Assembly (NCBI RefSeq): GCF_000406925.1
Contig: NZ_KE136351.1
Coordinates: forward strand, 67,474 to 131,473
DNA length: 64,000 nt
Reading direction: 5' to 3'
DNA from: Enterococcus columbae DSM 7374 = ATCC 51263
Lineage (GTDB): Bacteria; Bacillota; Bacilli; Lactobacillales; Enterococcaceae
Made by a program: the position numbers and the translations under genes. This document shows, piece by piece, positions 1 to 9,010 of the stretch; position 1 is the first letter of the stretch; each line of letters opens with the position of its first letter. Below the pieces are notes generated by a model that ran no database searches, had not been told where the DNA came from, and worked only from the letters and a program-made list of their open reading frames with translations.

Positions 1-1059
1 TAAAATTGCTTTTTTCGCATCTTCGACTTGTTTCTTCGCATCGCTTGATAAGAAACCATCAGTTAAATCAACCCCACCGTCTTTTAGACCGTAAGCGATT
101 GTTTTACCACCAGGGAATTTATCTTCAGCTGCTTTTTGAGCGATATCGGCAACAGCAGCCCCTACACCTTTAAGTGTTGAACATAAAGTTAAGTTTGCTT
201 CTTTACCGTCTTTAGTTTTGAACGCACCTTCAGCTTGTTGGTCACTATCTACCCCAATTACCCAAACTTGTTTGTCTTTTAATTCAGCTTCAGTTAATTG
301 TTCGTCGATAGCTTTAGCTTCTTGGAATACCCCTTGACCAGTACCACCTGATGCATGGAAGATGATATCAGCACCGTTTTGGTAAATTTGTGCAGCTACA
401 GCTTTACCTTTTGCAGGGTCACCGAATGAACCAGCATATTGTACATCAACTGTAATTGTCTTACCTAATTTCTTAGCAGTATCTTTTACCCCTTGAACGA
501 AACCAGCTTCAAAGCGGTCGATAACTTCGCCTTCTTCACCACCGATGAAGCCGACTTTGTTTGTTTTTGTTGATGCCGCAGCAGCAGCTCCTGCTAAGTA
601 AGAAGCTTCATTATCTTTAAACACAGCAGATACTACATTGTCTACACCAGAAATTACAGAGTCCACGATACCAAATTGGTAATCAGGATTTTGTTTTGCT
701 GCCTTTTCAATTTCAGGTGCTAGTTTATAACCAATACCGAAAATTGTTTTGAACCCATTTTGTACTGCAGTGTCTAAGTTTGTAGCATATGCAGATTCAT
801 CATTAGATTGGAAGTATTGATAACCGCCGACACCTTTTTTCATATCGTGTTCTTTACCCCAAGCTTGTAATCCTTCCCAAGCTGATTGGTTAAATGAACG
901 GTCATCTACCCCACCAACGTCAGTTACGATAGCTACACTATGATTCTCTTTAGAATCTTTCTTTGCAGAGCTATCGCTTGATTTGCTACCACATGCTGCT
1001 AACACCAATGTACTTGTCATTGCAACTGCAGCCAATCCAAATAATTTTGCTTTTTTCAT
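1..1059 (-). CDS. BMP-family nucleoside-binding lipoprotein (3' end outside window)
   Basis: Surface lipoprotein that would bind nucleosides for an ABC importer. The product starts MKKAKLFG, has a hydrophobic signal segment and a lipobox ending in Cys23 (LVLAAC), followed by a Ser/Lys-rich linker. Residues 45-58 hold the VTDVGGVDDRSFNQ signature of the Bmp/PnrA/TmpC substrate-binding family, and later blocks such as FGIGYK and GFIGGEEG fit that family. 353 codons are present and the frame is still open at base 1, close to the usual family length. It is the last visible gene of the pdp-deoC-cdd series on this strand, which supports a nucleoside ligand. The ATPase and permease genes are expected just beyond the edge (inference). 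Confidence 0.9.
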   Translation of the reverse strand, partial: MKKAKLFGLAAVAMTSTLVLAACGSKSSDSSAKKDSKENHSVAIVTDVGGVDDRSFNQSAWEGLQAWGKEHDMKKGVGGYQYFQSNDESAYATNLDTAVQNGFKTIFGIGYKLAPEIEKAAKQNPDYQFGIVDSVISGVDNVVSAVFKDNEASYLAGAAAAASTKTNKVGFIGGEEGEVIDRFEAGFVQGVKDTAKKLGKTITVDVQYAGSFGDPAKGKAVAAQIYQNGADIIFHASGGTGQGVFQEAKAIDEQLTEAELKDKQVWVIGVDSDQQAEGAFKTKDGKEANLTLCSTLKGVGAAVADIAQKAAEDKFPGGKTIAYGLKDGGVDLTDGFLSSDAKKQVEDAKKAIL

Positions 1060-1126
1060 TTCTGTAAAGCCCCCTAAATTAGATAAGTCTTTTTATGTCA
1101 TCGATCAATTGATCGGATAACCATGA

Positions 1127-1525
1127 TTAATGGAAATCTTTGTTGGTAAAAGTATATGGTAATAATCCTTCTACCGTAGTTTCTTTAACGACACCATTAT
1201 CCCCAAGTAAGGTTACCGGCATCTCTGGTGTACAAAATTCTGCCATCACCTGACGACATGCGCCACATGGCGAAATCGGTTCAGGTGTATGTCCAGCAAT
1301 GACCAAATGTTTAAACTGACGTTTGCCTTCTGATATTGCTTTAAAAAAAGCAGTTCTCTCAGCACAATTAGTCAAACCATAAGAAGCATTTTCGATATTT
1401 ATCCCTTGATAAAGGGTACCATCTGCAGCTACTAAACAAGCTCCTACTGGAAAGTGTGAATAAGGAACATAAGCTTGATCTAAAGCTGCTATAGCTAAAT
1501 CAATCCATTCTTGCTCTGCCTTCAT
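1127..1525 (-). CDS. cdd: Cytidine deaminase
   Basis: Deaminates cytidine and deoxycytidine to uridine forms in pyrimidine salvage; zinc enzyme of the cytosol. The 132-residue product has the small tetrameric Cdd pattern: the catalytic block NCAERTA (His-to-Cys zinc ligand type with the proton-shuttling Glu) and PCGACRQ with the other two cysteines, plus an N-terminal YVPYSHFPVGA motif. I start at the ATG at 1525 because an AGAAGGTG site lies six bases before it; an in-frame GTG nine bases upstream lies inside that ribosome site. It follows deoC by 21 bases, so it is translated from the same message. Confidence 0.95.
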   Translation of the reverse strand: MKAEQEWIDLAIAALDQAYVPYSHFPVGACLVAADGTLYQGINIENASYGLTNCAERTAFFKAISEGKRQFKHLVIAGHTPEPISPCGACRQVMAEFCTPEMPVTLLGDNGVVKETTVEGLLPYTFTNKDFH

Positions 1526-1546
1526 ATTTAACACCTTCTTTATTTA

Positions 1547-2209
1547 CTAGTAACCAGTTCCCGTAGTTCCTGTCACAATAGCGATACTTGCACTAGTTCC
1601 TAAACGACTGGCACCAGCATCAACCATGGCTTGCGCTTCCTCAGCATTATGAATGCCTCCTGAAGCTTTAACGCCCATTTCAGCACCTACCGTTTCACGC
1701 ATTAAACGAACATCTTCTACCTTGGCACCAGCTGTTGAAAAACCAGTTGATGTTTTAACGAAGTCCGCACCTGCTGCTTTAGCTAAACGACATACACGAG
1801 CGATTTCTTCTTTCGTTAGCAGTGCTGTTTCGATGATCACTTTTACCAAAGCTTTTTTCTCCGCGGCTTGTACCACTGCTTCGATATCTTTTTGAACTAA
1901 TTCGTCCGCACCATCTTTTAAAGCACCGATATTAATCACCATATCTACTTCAGTCGCACCGTTAGCAATCGCATCTTTTGTTTCAAAAGCCTTTGTTGCT
2001 GAAGTATTAGCACCTAAAGGAAAACCAATTACTGTACAAACCTGGATATCACTACCAGCTAATTCTTTAGCTGCTAAACTCACCCAAGCAGGGTTGATAC
2101 ATACTGAATAAAAGTGATGTGCTTTAGCTTCTTCAATCACACGTAATACATCTGCTTTCTTGCTATCTGCTTTTAAGACTGTATGGTCAATCATTCGATT
2201 TAATTCCAT
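1547..2209 (-). CDS. deoC: Deoxyribose-phosphate aldolase
   Basis: Class I aldolase splitting 2-deoxyribose-5-phosphate into glyceraldehyde-3-phosphate and acetaldehyde, the step after phosphorolysis of deoxynucleosides. 220 residues, the normal length. The Schiff-base lysine lies in FVKTSTGF (Lys152), with the second lysine in VKASGGIH and the phosphate-loop glycines near the C-terminus (ASRLGTSAS). I use the ATG at 2209 ([13 protein letters not shown]) since the GGAG site that overlaps the pdp stop codon is about 11 bases before it; a GTG four codons earlier overlaps that site. The coupling to pdp suggests translational linkage. Confidence 0.95.
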   Translation of the reverse strand: MELNRMIDHTVLKADSKKADVLRVIEEAKAHHFYSVCINPAWVSLAAKELAGSDIQVCTVIGFPLGANTSATKAFETKDAIANGATEVDMVINIGALKDGADELVQKDIEAVVQAAEKKALVKVIIETALLTKEEIARVCRLAKAAGADFVKTSTGFSTAGAKVEDVRLMRETVGAEMGVKASGGIHNAEEAQAMVDAGASRLGTSASIAIVTGTTGTGY

Positions 2210-2223
2210 TTTATGAAACACTC

Positions 2224-3531
2224 CTATTCTGTAATAATTGCGTGAATTAATGGCGGTTCTGCCCCATCTTCACCAATTTCGATATTCTTATAAAGTAAAT
2301 CAATGACTTCTTGAATTTCTTCTTTTGGCTGGTTACTATGAATGGTTAAGATAGGTTCACCAGCTTCGATGCTTTGGCCAACCTTCTTACATAGTTTCAA
2401 GCCAACCGCAAAATCAATCGCATCTTCTTTCGTCTTACGACCGGCACCTAACATCATCGCCGCAATGCCTAATTCATTGGCAACTAATTTAGTAATCACA
2501 CCACTTTGTTTTGCTGGTAAATCAAAGACATATTTAGCGGTTAGGATTTTTTCTGGATGATCAATCACTGAATCATCGCCGCCTTGATTTTGAATCATTT
2601 CTCTAAACTTAGCTAAAGCCTTGCCAGAACTTAAAGCCTCTTCTAACATCAATCGAGCTTGCTCAACTGTTTTGGCCTTGTTGGCTAGTACAACCATTTG
2701 ACTACCTAAAGCATAGCACATTTCTAATAAATCAGCTGGTCCTTTGCCTTGCAAAGTCTCAATTGCTTCTACTACCTCTAAACTGTTTCCAATAGCTTCA
2801 CCTAAAGGCTGTGACATATCAGAGATAACGGCCATAGTCTGACGATTTGCTAAGCGCCCAATCCTTACCATGGTTTTAGCCAAGCGTTTGGCATCTTCAA
2901 TGTTTTTCATGAAGGCACCATCACCAGTTGTTACATCTAGTACAATTGCATCTGCACCAGCAGCAATTTTCTTACTCATAATTGAACTAGCAATCAGTGG
3001 GATAGAGTCCACCGTAGCAGTTACATCACGCAAAGCATAAAGCTTTTTATCAGCCGGAGCTAGATTTCCTGATTGGCCAATAACAGCGACTTTACTTTCA
3101 TTCACTAAACGAATAAAGGTTTCTTCTGTTAATTCAATTTTAAAACCTGGGATTGCTTCTAACTTATCTAACGTACCACCAGTATAACCTAGCCCACGAC
3201 CTGACATTTTAGCTACCGGCACACCCACACTTGCTACAAGTGGCGCTAAAATCAAAGTAGTTGTATCCCCAACCCCACCGGTCGAATGTTTGTCCACTTT
3301 GATTCCTTCGATAGAGGATAAATCAACTACCTCTCCAGAATGAGCCATAGCTAAAGTTAAATCAGTTATTTCTTGATCAGTCATATCCTGATAAAAAATA
3401 GCCATGGTCAAAGCACTCATTTGATAATCCGGAATTCGATTGTTCGTATATTCATCAATAATCCATTTGATTTCTTCTTTTGATAAAATTTTTCCGTCAC
3501 GCTTCTTGGCGATTAAATCGACCATTCGCAT
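2224..3531 (-). CDS. pdp: Pyrimidine-nucleoside phosphorylase
   Basis: Phosphorolyses uridine, thymidine and deoxyuridine to free base and (deoxy)ribose-1-phosphate. The product begins [14 protein letters not shown] as in the Bacillus enzyme and has the phosphate-binding motif [12 protein letters not shown] at residues 81-92 and the [14 protein letters not shown] block typical of the thymidine/pyrimidine phosphorylase family; 435 residues, as expected. Start chosen at 3531, 12 bases after a GGAAGG site; earlier in-frame starts lack a ribosome site. First structural gene of the salvage operon, 123 bases from the LacI-type gene on the same strand, with its own -10 (TATAAT at 3560-3565) in between. 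Confidence 0.95.
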   Translation of the reverse strand: MRMVDLIAKKRDGKILSKEEIKWIIDEYTNNRIPDYQMSALTMAIFYQDMTDQEITDLTLAMAHSGEVVDLSSIEGIKVDKHSTGGVGDTTTLILAPLVASVGVPVAKMSGRGLGYTGGTLDKLEAIPGFKIELTEETFIRLVNESKVAVIGQSGNLAPADKKLYALRDVTATVDSIPLIASSIMSKKIAAGADAIVLDVTTGDGAFMKNIEDAKRLAKTMVRIGRLANRQTMAVISDMSQPLGEAIGNSLEVVEAIETLQGKGPADLLEMCYALGSQMVVLANKAKTVEQARLMLEEALSSGKALAKFREMIQNQGGDDSVIDHPEKILTAKYVFDLPAKQSGVITKLVANELGIAAMMLGAGRKTKEDAIDFAVGLKLCKKVGQSIEAGEPILTIHSNQPKEEIQEVIDLLYKNIEIGEDGAEPPLIHAIITE

Positions 3532-3559
3532 AGCAAATCCCATCCTTCCACAATACTTT

Positions 3560-3641
3560 ATTATACAACAAAATTTCGTAGGTAGCATCCCTACCGGTAA
3601 AACAGTTTACGTTTTAAAGATAAACTATGAAAACCTTTACA
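3560..3641 (-). promoter_or_regulatory. pdp promoter with two candidate operators
   Basis: A TATAAT sits at 3560-3565 on the minus strand, without a clear -35 element. Upstream lie two pseudo-palindromes: 3597-3610, GTAAAACAGTTTAC, with 5-bp arms GTAAA/TTTAC, and 3628-3641, which reads TGTAAAGGTTTTCA on the minus strand and differs from the CcpA cre consensus only at its centre. Both could bind the adjacent LacI-type regulator or CcpA. The sites are read directly; the binding protein is inference. Confidence 0.5.
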
Positions 3642-3654
3642 AACACACTATATC

Positions 3655-4680
3655 CTAATTTTTTTCACTTGTCAAAGGTCGGACGCTCTCACGAATTATT
3701 AATTTAGTATTAAAAACTTTATTCGGAATTACTCGATCACTATACTCAATCGCATCTACTAAAAATTTTGCTGCAGTATAACCAATTTCAAAAATCGGTT
3801 GGGCGATTGTGGTTAAAGGTGGCGTTAAAGCCTCGCTCAAAGCAATGCCATCAAAGCCAATCACCGAAATATCCTCTGGTACCCGCAATCCATTTTCGTA
3901 TAGTGCTTGGTAGCAACCAATTGCCATTGCATCATTACCACAAAAGATAGCTGTTATTTCATCATCCTGTGCCAGTAATTGTTTACAAGCTTGATAGCCA
4001 CCAGAAACAGTTAATTCACCAGCCACTACTCGGTTCTTTTTAAATGGTAAATCCAAGTCTCTTAGCGCATCCTTATAACCATTCATTCGTTCTTCCAATT
4101 GATAATAGCCTGTTATTTCCTGTAGCATACCAATTTTTTGATGTCCCTGTTGAGCCAAATATTGAATCGCTTGATAACTCGCTTCATACTCTTTGACAAT
4201 AATCCGACCATGATCGCGCTGGTTAATCCCACGATCAATCAAAATTAACGGCATTTTATTTTGGTATAAATTATTTTTTCGATAGGCTTCATCAATCAAA
4301 TTGGGGGTTGCTAAAAGAACACCATCTACTGAACGATGCGCCAATTCTTCCAAAAACTTAAGTTCTTTTTCTAGCTTTTGCTGAGAATTACATAAAACCA
4401 ACATATAACCCAATGGATTTAAATAACTTTCCGCACCTTCTACTATCTTTGAAAAGAAAAAGTCCGTGACATCCGGAATAATCATCCCAATTGTTTTCGA
4501 ATGACGATTGATTAAATTTGAAGCAAAAAAATCAGGTTTATACTGATATTCATTGACAATTTTTAAGACTCGCTGTCTCGTCTCTTCACTAAAACGGCTC
4601 CCTTTATTATTGAGAATTTGAGATACTGTAGTGATCGAAACGCCCGCCATTTCTGCAATTTGGCGAATGGTCAATTTCAT
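3655..4680 (-). CDS. LacI-family transcriptional regulator
   Basis: DNA-binding regulator: the N-terminus MKLTIRQIAEMAGVSITTVSQILNNKG is a LacI helix-turn-helix and hinge, followed by a periplasmic-binding-protein-like effector domain (TIGMIIPDVTDFFF, FCGNDAMAIGCYQAL, ISVIGFDG). 341 residues. Start at 4680 has an AAGGGGG site; the ATG six codons upstream overlaps that site. It precedes pdp on the same strand by about 120 bases, so a nucleoside or pentose effector is the likely ligand, though the family also includes sugar regulators. Its upstream region holds a PurBox and a cluster of CG-centred palindromes, suggesting purine control plus autoregulation or CcpA control. Confidence 0.85.
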   Translation of the reverse strand: MKLTIRQIAEMAGVSITTVSQILNNKGSRFSEETRQRVLKIVNEYQYKPDFFASNLINRHSKTIGMIIPDVTDFFFSKIVEGAESYLNPLGYMLVLCNSQQKLEKELKFLEELAHRSVDGVLLATPNLIDEAYRKNNLYQNKMPLILIDRGINQRDHGRIIVKEYEASYQAIQYLAQQGHQKIGMLQEITGYYQLEERMNGYKDALRDLDLPFKKNRVVAGELTVSGGYQACKQLLAQDDEITAIFCGNDAMAIGCYQALYENGLRVPEDISVIGFDGIALSEALTPPLTTIAQPIFEIGYTAAKFLVDAIEYSDRVIPNKVFNTKLIIRESVRPLTSEKN

Positions 4681-4707
4681 AGGTAACGCCCCCTTCATTA
4701 CAATTAA

Positions 4708-4783
4708 AGTGTATCAAAAAGCTAAAAAAAAGCCTATTGTTCTTTTATAGTATTTTTAACTAAAATGAGAAATGTTCGGATTT
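4708..4783 (-). promoter_or_regulatory. PurBox and promoter of the LacI-type gene
   Basis: The minus strand at 4771-4783 reads AAATCCGAACATT, an exact match to the lactococcal PurBox AWWWCCGAACWWT. A TACACT -10 lies at 4708-4713 with no good -35, as expected for an activated promoter. The predicted start near 4701 puts the box centre about 76 bases upstream, the placement known for PurR-activated promoters in Lactococcus. Sequence match is direct; activation is inference. Confidence 0.6.
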
Positions 4784-4790
4784 TATCTTA

Positions 4791-4863
4791 GAGAAACGCT
4801 TTCAAAGATTAAAGCGTTTTAATTTTAAAGCTATTTTCTCACTGAAATTTTAAGCGTTTTCAA
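4791..4863. promoter_or_regulatory. Cluster of three AAGCGTTTT-type operators (cre or LacI sites)
   Basis: Three CG-centred sites lie upstream of the LacI-type gene: 4791-4805 (TTGAAAGCGTTTCTC on the minus strand), 4809-4822 (TTAAAGCGTTTTAA, palindromic apart from its centre) and 4850-4863 (TTAAGCGTTTTCAA). Centres are 18 and 40 bases apart. They resemble CcpA cre boxes and LacI-family operators; sequence alone does not separate these. Confidence 0.5.
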
Positions 4864-4874
4864 AACAAAGCGAC

Positions 4875-4897
4875 AAAAATCCCTCAATCAAGAGGGA
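4875..4897 (-). terminator. Terminator of the methyltransferase gene
   Basis: On the minus strand TCCCTC and GAGGGA pair across a six-base loop (4880-4897) and are followed by TTTTT, 31 bases beyond the stop codon of the methyltransferase gene. Confidence 0.7.
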
Positions 4898-4927
4898 AAT
4901 CAGTAAAAATAACTAGCTATCGCACCA

Positions 4928-5536
4928 TCATTCAGTATTTTCTTTAATACTTTGGATAATATAATAGCCCTTATCCTTTTTCAAAATTGTCGCATTGCCG
5001 AAAATTTCCTGCATTTTCTTTTGAGCACTCGGCGCACCTTGCTTCTTCTGAATGACGATAGTTAAACTACCTTGAGGCAATAAATATTCATACGCTTTAC
5101 TTAAAATCTCATGAACAACCTGTTTCCCCGCCCGAATCGGTGGATTACTTACAATGGCTGCATAGCTGGCTTGATGTAAGTTTTCATAGATATTCGACGG
5201 ATGGATATCTACGTTAGTCAATTGATTAGCTGCAGCATTGGTTCTAGCTAAATCAATAGCGCGTTCATTAATATCCACCATCTCAACCATTCGTTGACTT
5301 GCATAGGCTAAAGCCAAGCCAATCGGTCCATAGCCACAGCCCACATCTAAAATAGCTCCTTTTGGCAAATTGGTCGCATCAAAAGTATCAATTAACACTC
5401 TTGATCCATAATCAATCGTTGTTTTAGAAAAAACGCCACTATCGGTTGTAAAGCGAAAAGTCTTACCTTTTAATTCAAAAGAAAATTGCGCATATTGATG
5501 TGCGCTATCTGGTTGCTTACTATAATAATGATTCAT
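4928..5536 (-). CDS. RsmC-like class I methyltransferase (YbxB family)
   Basis: SAM-dependent methyltransferase, probably modifying a guanine in 16S rRNA by analogy with RsmC. 202 residues, corresponding to the C-terminal catalytic half of the longer enterobacterial RsmC. Motif I is ILDVGCGYGPIG (residues 62-73); the catalytic N-P-P-[IF] motif of nucleic-acid N-methyltransferases is SNPPIRAG (Asn131). The N-terminal QYAQFSFELKGKTFRFTTDSGVFS block is typical of YbxB-like proteins. Single gene with its own terminator. The exact target nucleotide cannot be read from the sequence. Confidence 0.85.
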   Translation of the reverse strand: MNHYYSKQPDSAHQYAQFSFELKGKTFRFTTDSGVFSKTTIDYGSRVLIDTFDATNLPKGAILDVGCGYGPIGLALAYASQRMVEMVDINERAIDLARTNAAANQLTNVDIHPSNIYENLHQASYAAIVSNPPIRAGKQVVHEILSKAYEYLLPQGSLTIVIQKKQGAPSAQKKMQEIFGNATILKKDKGYYIIQSIKENTE

Positions 5537-5748
5537 CCTGTTCGATCCTTTACATTAATTTCAACTTCATCATACTGAATTTGAGACTAGAATGCAAAAA
5601 ATCTTTTACACCCTTTATTTAGAATTACGCAATTTTAGCATTTAGGTATTTAGGCAAAGAATTATTCCTTTATTTATGTTAAACTATAAAAACAATGTAT
5701 GCTTTATACATTAATTAAATGATTGTAAATACCTAGGAGTTCCGAATA

Positions 5749-6672
5749 ATGGAAGAATTAATGAATTACTATCAAGTTCCTCGTGAGCAATGGCAGGGCT
5801 TCTATACCAACGGCCGAATGTCTTTAACACAAAGCGAGCTCGATAATATCAAAAGCTTAAATGACCGTATCTCAATGCAAGATGTGGAGGATGTTTATAT
5901 TCCTTTATGTCATTTAATTCAATTATATATGCAAGCGTTTGAATCAGTTACCTTAACTAAGGGGTTATTTTTGCATCGCTATGTCAAAACCCCACCATTT
6001 ATCATTGGGATTGCTGGTAGTGTAGCTGTAGGTAAAAGCACCACTGCGCGCTTATTGCAACATTTACTCGCCAAGCTATTTCCTAGAAAGAGCGTTCAAT
6101 TAATCACTACGGATGGCTTTTTGCTGCCAAATAAGGTCTTAATTGAAAGAAAGATTCTCGATCGCAAAGGCTTCCCTGAAAGCTACGATATGGCTAAGCT
6201 CATTGAATTTTTAAATCGCGTGAAGTCTGGTGAGAAAAACATTCAAATTCCGACCTACTCTCATGAGGTTTATGACATTGTCGAAAATCAATTTCAGACA
6301 ATTCATCAGCCAGATATCTTAATTGTCGAAGGAATTAATACCTTACAATTACCAGCGAATCAGCAAATTTATGTGAGCGATTTCTTTGATTTTTCAATTT
6401 ATGTCGATGCGCATCCCGTATTGATTGAAAAATGGTATTTAGAACGTTTTGAGTCGCTACTAGATTCGGCCTTTCGCAAGCCAAATAACTATTATTATAA
6501 ATTTGCAATCGGTAATCGCGAAGATGCATTAAAAATGGCGCAACAGACTTGGGAAAAAATTAATCTTAAAAATCTAAAAGAATATATTCTACCTACTAGA
6601 AATCGAGCCGATATTATTTTACATAAAACCAAAAATCACGAAATTGACCAACTCTATCTCAAAAAATATTAA
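5749..6672 (+). CDS. coaA: Type I pantothenate kinase
   Basis: ATP-dependent phosphorylation of pantothenate, the first and controlling step of coenzyme A synthesis; cytosolic. The P-loop GSVAVGKST is at residues 90-98, and TTDGFLLPN, ILDRKGFPESYD and YSHEVYDI blocks follow as in the bacterial type I (PRK-fold) family. 307 residues, slightly shorter than the Escherichia and Bacillus enzymes. A TAGGAG site is nine bases before the ATG. It stands alone, divergent from the methyltransferase gene, with no clear terminator before guaA. Confidence 0.95.
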   Translation: MEELMNYYQVPREQWQGFYTNGRMSLTQSELDNIKSLNDRISMQDVEDVYIPLCHLIQLYMQAFESVTLTKGLFLHRYVKTPPFIIGIAGSVAVGKSTTARLLQHLLAKLFPRKSVQLITTDGFLLPNKVLIERKILDRKGFPESYDMAKLIEFLNRVKSGEKNIQIPTYSHEVYDIVENQFQTIHQPDILIVEGINTLQLPANQQIYVSDFFDFSIYVDAHPVLIEKWYLERFESLLDSAFRKPNNYYYKFAIGNREDALKMAQQTWEKINLKNLKEYILPTRNRADIILHKTKNHEIDQLYLKKY

Positions 6673-6716
6673 GTAAAAGATGAACATTTTTTATTTTAAA
6701 AAAGAAATCTAACCTA

Positions 6717-6793
6717 AAAGCCGAACATAAAAAGAAATTTCCCTAATATTTTGATTAAAAAAACTAGGAAATTGCTAGATTTACTTGTAAAAT
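6717..6793 (+). promoter_or_regulatory. PurBox-like site and promoter of guaA
   Basis: AAAGCCGAACATA at 6717-6729 matches 11 of 13 positions of AWWWCCGAACWWT, including the CCGAAC core. An extended -10 TGTAAAAT ends at 6793. The predicted start near 6800 is about 77 bases past the box centre, the same geometry as at the LacI-type gene. No guanine riboswitch fold was recognised in the 209-base leader. Confidence 0.45.
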
Positions 6794-6881
6794 GAAACCA
6801 AAGTGAGTAATATTATTACTTAAATAACTTGCTGTTGAAAAAACTTTTTCAATAAATCTAATAGAATAGGGGTAAAGAATC

Positions 6882-8447
6882 GTGAAAAACGTTGACAATC
6901 TGCCAAACGTTGAAAAAATCATCGTGTTAGACTACGGTAGTCAATACAATCAGTTAATTACTCGCCGTATTCGTGAATTTGGCGTATTTTCTGAATTGCT
7001 GAGCCACAAGATTACTGCTGAAGAAATCAAAGCTATCCAACCAAAAGGAATCATTCTTTCTGGTGGACCAAATAGTGTTTATGATGACAGCGCCTTTGGA
7101 ATTGACGAAGCTATTTTTGACTTAGGTATTCCAGTGTTGGGTATTTGCTACGGGATGCAATTGATTACGCATAAATTAGGCGGTAAGGTCGAGCCTGCTG
7201 TAAATAAGGAATATGGAAAAGCTGAATTAGAGGTAACAACTAAAGCAGCTGAATTATTTGCCAGCACTCCTGAAAAACAAATTGTGTGGATGAGTCATGG
7301 CGACTTGGTCACACAAGCCCCAGCTGGTTTTGAGGTTGTAGCGACAAGTAAGGATTGTCCAATTGCCTCGATTCAAAATGCCGACCGTAAAATGTATGGG
7401 GTCCAATTCCACCCAGAAGTCCGTCACTCTGAATACGGAAATGATTTACTAAAACACTTTGCTTTAGAAATTTGCCAATGTAAAGGCGACTGGAGCATGG
7501 AAAACTTCATCGATATGCAAATTGCCAATATCAGAAAACAAGTTGGCGATAAAAAAGTCTTGCTTGGTTTATCTGGTGGCGTAGACTCCAGTGTCGTTGG
7601 GGTGCTTTTACAAAAAGCAATTGGCGATCAATTAACTTGTATCTTTGTTGACCACGGTCTATTACGCAAAAACGAAGCTGATCAAGTCATGGAAAGTCTT
7701 GGGGGCAAATTTGGCTTAAATATTATTAAAGTCGACGCTAAAGAACGTTTCTTAGCTAAATTAGCTGGCGTGAGCGATCCTGAACAAAAACGTAAAATTA
7801 TCGGTAATGAATTTGTCTATGTCTTTGATGACGAAGCAGCTAAGCTAGCTGGTGAACAAGGTATTTCCTTCTTAGCTCAAGGAACCCTATACACCGACGT
7901 CATTGAATCAGGTACCGAAACAGCTCAAACGATTAAATCACACCATAACGTAGGTGGCCTACCTGAAGATATGCAATTTGAATTAATCGAGCCATTAAAT
8001 ACTTTATTTAAAGATGAGGTGCGTGCTTTAGGTACTCAGCTTGGCATGCCAGATAGTATTGTTTGGCGTCAACCATTCCCAGGTCCTGGCTTAGGCATTC
8101 GTGTACTTGGTGAAATTACCGAAGAAAAACTAGCAATCGTCCGCGAATCCGATGCTATTTTACGTGAAGAAATCGCCGCTGCTGGCCTTGATCGTGATAT
8201 TTGGCAATACTTCACTGTATTACCGGGTATCCGTTCAGTTGGTGTCATGGGTGATGGTCGAACTTACGATTATACAGTCGGCATCCGTGCGGTTACTTCA
8301 ATTGATGGTATGACTGCTGATTTCGCGCGTATTCCATGGGACGTATTACAAAAAATTTCTGTACGTATCGTTAACGAAGTCGCTCACGTGAACCGCATTG
8401 TGTACGATATTACTTCTAAACCACCTGCAACAGTAGAGTGGGAATAA
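6882..8447 (+). CDS. guaA: GMP synthase (glutamine-hydrolysing)
   Basis: Converts XMP to GMP with ATP and glutamine, last step of guanine nucleotide synthesis. 521 residues: an N-terminal class I amidotransferase domain with nucleophile Cys89 in GICYGMQ and the His/Glu pair in QFHPEV, then the ATP pyrophosphatase domain with P-loop SGGVDSS, and the C-terminal dimerisation domain ending in [12 protein letters not shown] start at 6882 after an AGGGG site. The 3' end of guaA is a known integration site for genomic islands, and here its last bases are repeated 1 kb downstream. Confidence 0.97.
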   Translation: MKNVDNLPNVEKIIVLDYGSQYNQLITRRIREFGVFSELLSHKITAEEIKAIQPKGIILSGGPNSVYDDSAFGIDEAIFDLGIPVLGICYGMQLITHKLGGKVEPAVNKEYGKAELEVTTKAAELFASTPEKQIVWMSHGDLVTQAPAGFEVVATSKDCPIASIQNADRKMYGVQFHPEVRHSEYGNDLLKHFALEICQCKGDWSMENFIDMQIANIRKQVGDKKVLLGLSGGVDSSVVGVLLQKAIGDQLTCIFVDHGLLRKNEADQVMESLGGKFGLNIIKVDAKERFLAKLAGVSDPEQKRKIIGNEFVYVFDDEAAKLAGEQGISFLAQGTLYTDVIESGTETAQTIKSHHNVGGLPEDMQFELIEPLNTLFKDEVRALGTQLGMPDSIVWRQPFPGPGLGIRVLGEITEEKLAIVRESDAILREEIAAAGLDRDIWQYFTVLPGIRSVGVMGDGRTYDYTVGIRAVTSIDGMTADFARIPWDVLQKISVRIVNEVAHVNRIVYDITSKPPATVEWE

Positions 8448-8466
8448 TTCTAGTTGATTTAAAGGG
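8444..8466 (+). repeat. Direct repeat at guaA 3' end, left copy
   Basis: AATAATTCTAGTTGATTTAA spans the guaA stop codon and is followed by AAGGGG. A near-identical copy (AATAATTCTAGTTGATATAA, then AAGAGG) occurs at 9438-9463. Each copy is followed directly by a hairpin. Read as a possible att-like scar around the toxin-antitoxin cassette. Confidence 0.6.
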
Positions 8467-8490
8467 GCTAAACCAAAAGTCAGTCCCTGC

Positions 8491-8547
8491 AAAAGCAAAA
8501 AATCGAAGGAAGCTCTAAAAAAATTCCTTCGATTTTTTTGCTTTTTT
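8491..8547 (+). terminator. guaA terminator
   Basis: Long stem: AAAAGCAAAAAATCGAAGGAA pairs with the run starting TTCCTTCGATTTTTTTGC at 8524, with one bulged base, ending in six T. A weaker hairpin (AGGGGCT/AGTCCCT) precedes it. Confidence 0.85.
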
Positions 8548-8666
8548 ATATTCAATAGAGAGAATTCTTCCTCTCCTTATGTAGAAGCTGCTTTTGAATC
8601 CACCCTATAATTTTAAGCATTTATGATTTTTTAGACTAAAACAAAAAAAAGAAAACAGAACCTTTG

Positions 8667-8714
8667 AAAAGCTGTAAAATTTCACGTTGAATTTTACAGC
8701 TTTTTGTGTATACT
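8667..8714 (+). promoter_or_regulatory. Promoter of the toxin-antitoxin operon overlapping a 14-bp inverted repeat
   Basis: Perfect 14-bp arms (8667-8680 AAAAGCTGTAAAAT and 8691-8704) flank a 10-base loop. The -35 TTGAAT (8687-8692) lies across loop and right arm; TATACT at 8709-8714 is the -10 with 16-bp spacing. The repeat could be the operator for the Phd-type antitoxin, a terminator for upstream transcripts, or both. Confidence 0.6.
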
Positions 8715-8760
8715 AAAAGTAGCTGAAACAATACGCAACCAATAAAGGAGCTGAAAGAAT

Positions 8761-9009
8761 ATGGCAACTATTTTACCAGTATCTGATTTGAGAAATTACA
8801 ATGAAGTCTTGAAAAACTGTCATAAAGGAGAACCAGTATACCTGACCAAGAATGGCAGAGGACGTTTTGTCGTTATGGATATTGAAGACTACGAGCGTGA
8901 TCGTGCTGAGAAAAAGCTCCTGATAAAGTTACAAGAAGCCGAAGAAGCAGTAAAAGACGGTGAAGGATGGTTGAATTTAGACGAACTGAAGGCACTTTTG
9001 GGGGAGTAA
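8761..9009 (+). CDS. Antitoxin, Phd/YefM family
   Basis: 82 residues. The N-terminus MATILPVSDLRNYNEVLK and the core PVYLTKNGRGRFVVMDIEDYE match the DNA-binding fold of Phd/YefM antitoxins; the charged C-terminal tail (KLQEAEEAVKDGEGWLNLDELKALLGE region) would wrap and neutralise the toxin. AAAGGAG site 11 bases before the ATG. The toxin gene follows after one base. Codon choice (AGA arginine, CTG leucine, AAG lysine) differs from guaA and coaA, suggesting acquisition from another Firmicute. Confidence 0.9.
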   Translation: MATILPVSDLRNYNEVLKNCHKGEPVYLTKNGRGRFVVMDIEDYERDRAEKKLLIKLQEAEEAVKDGEGWLNLDELKALLGE

Positions 9010-9010
9010 G

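Noticed and set aside
3440-3658. Plus-strand open frames over pdp, mtlA, guaA and others
   Set aside because: They lie antisense to well-conserved genes and lack ribosome sites and family features.
6673-6881. Guanine riboswitch in the guaA leader
   Set aside because: No three-way junction or loop-loop motif could be drawn; the PurBox explains the region better.
8667-8704. IS or integron-type recombination site from the 14-bp inverted repeat
   Set aside because: A promoter overlaps it and a toxin-antitoxin operon follows, so an operator or terminator is simpler; no recombinase is nearby.
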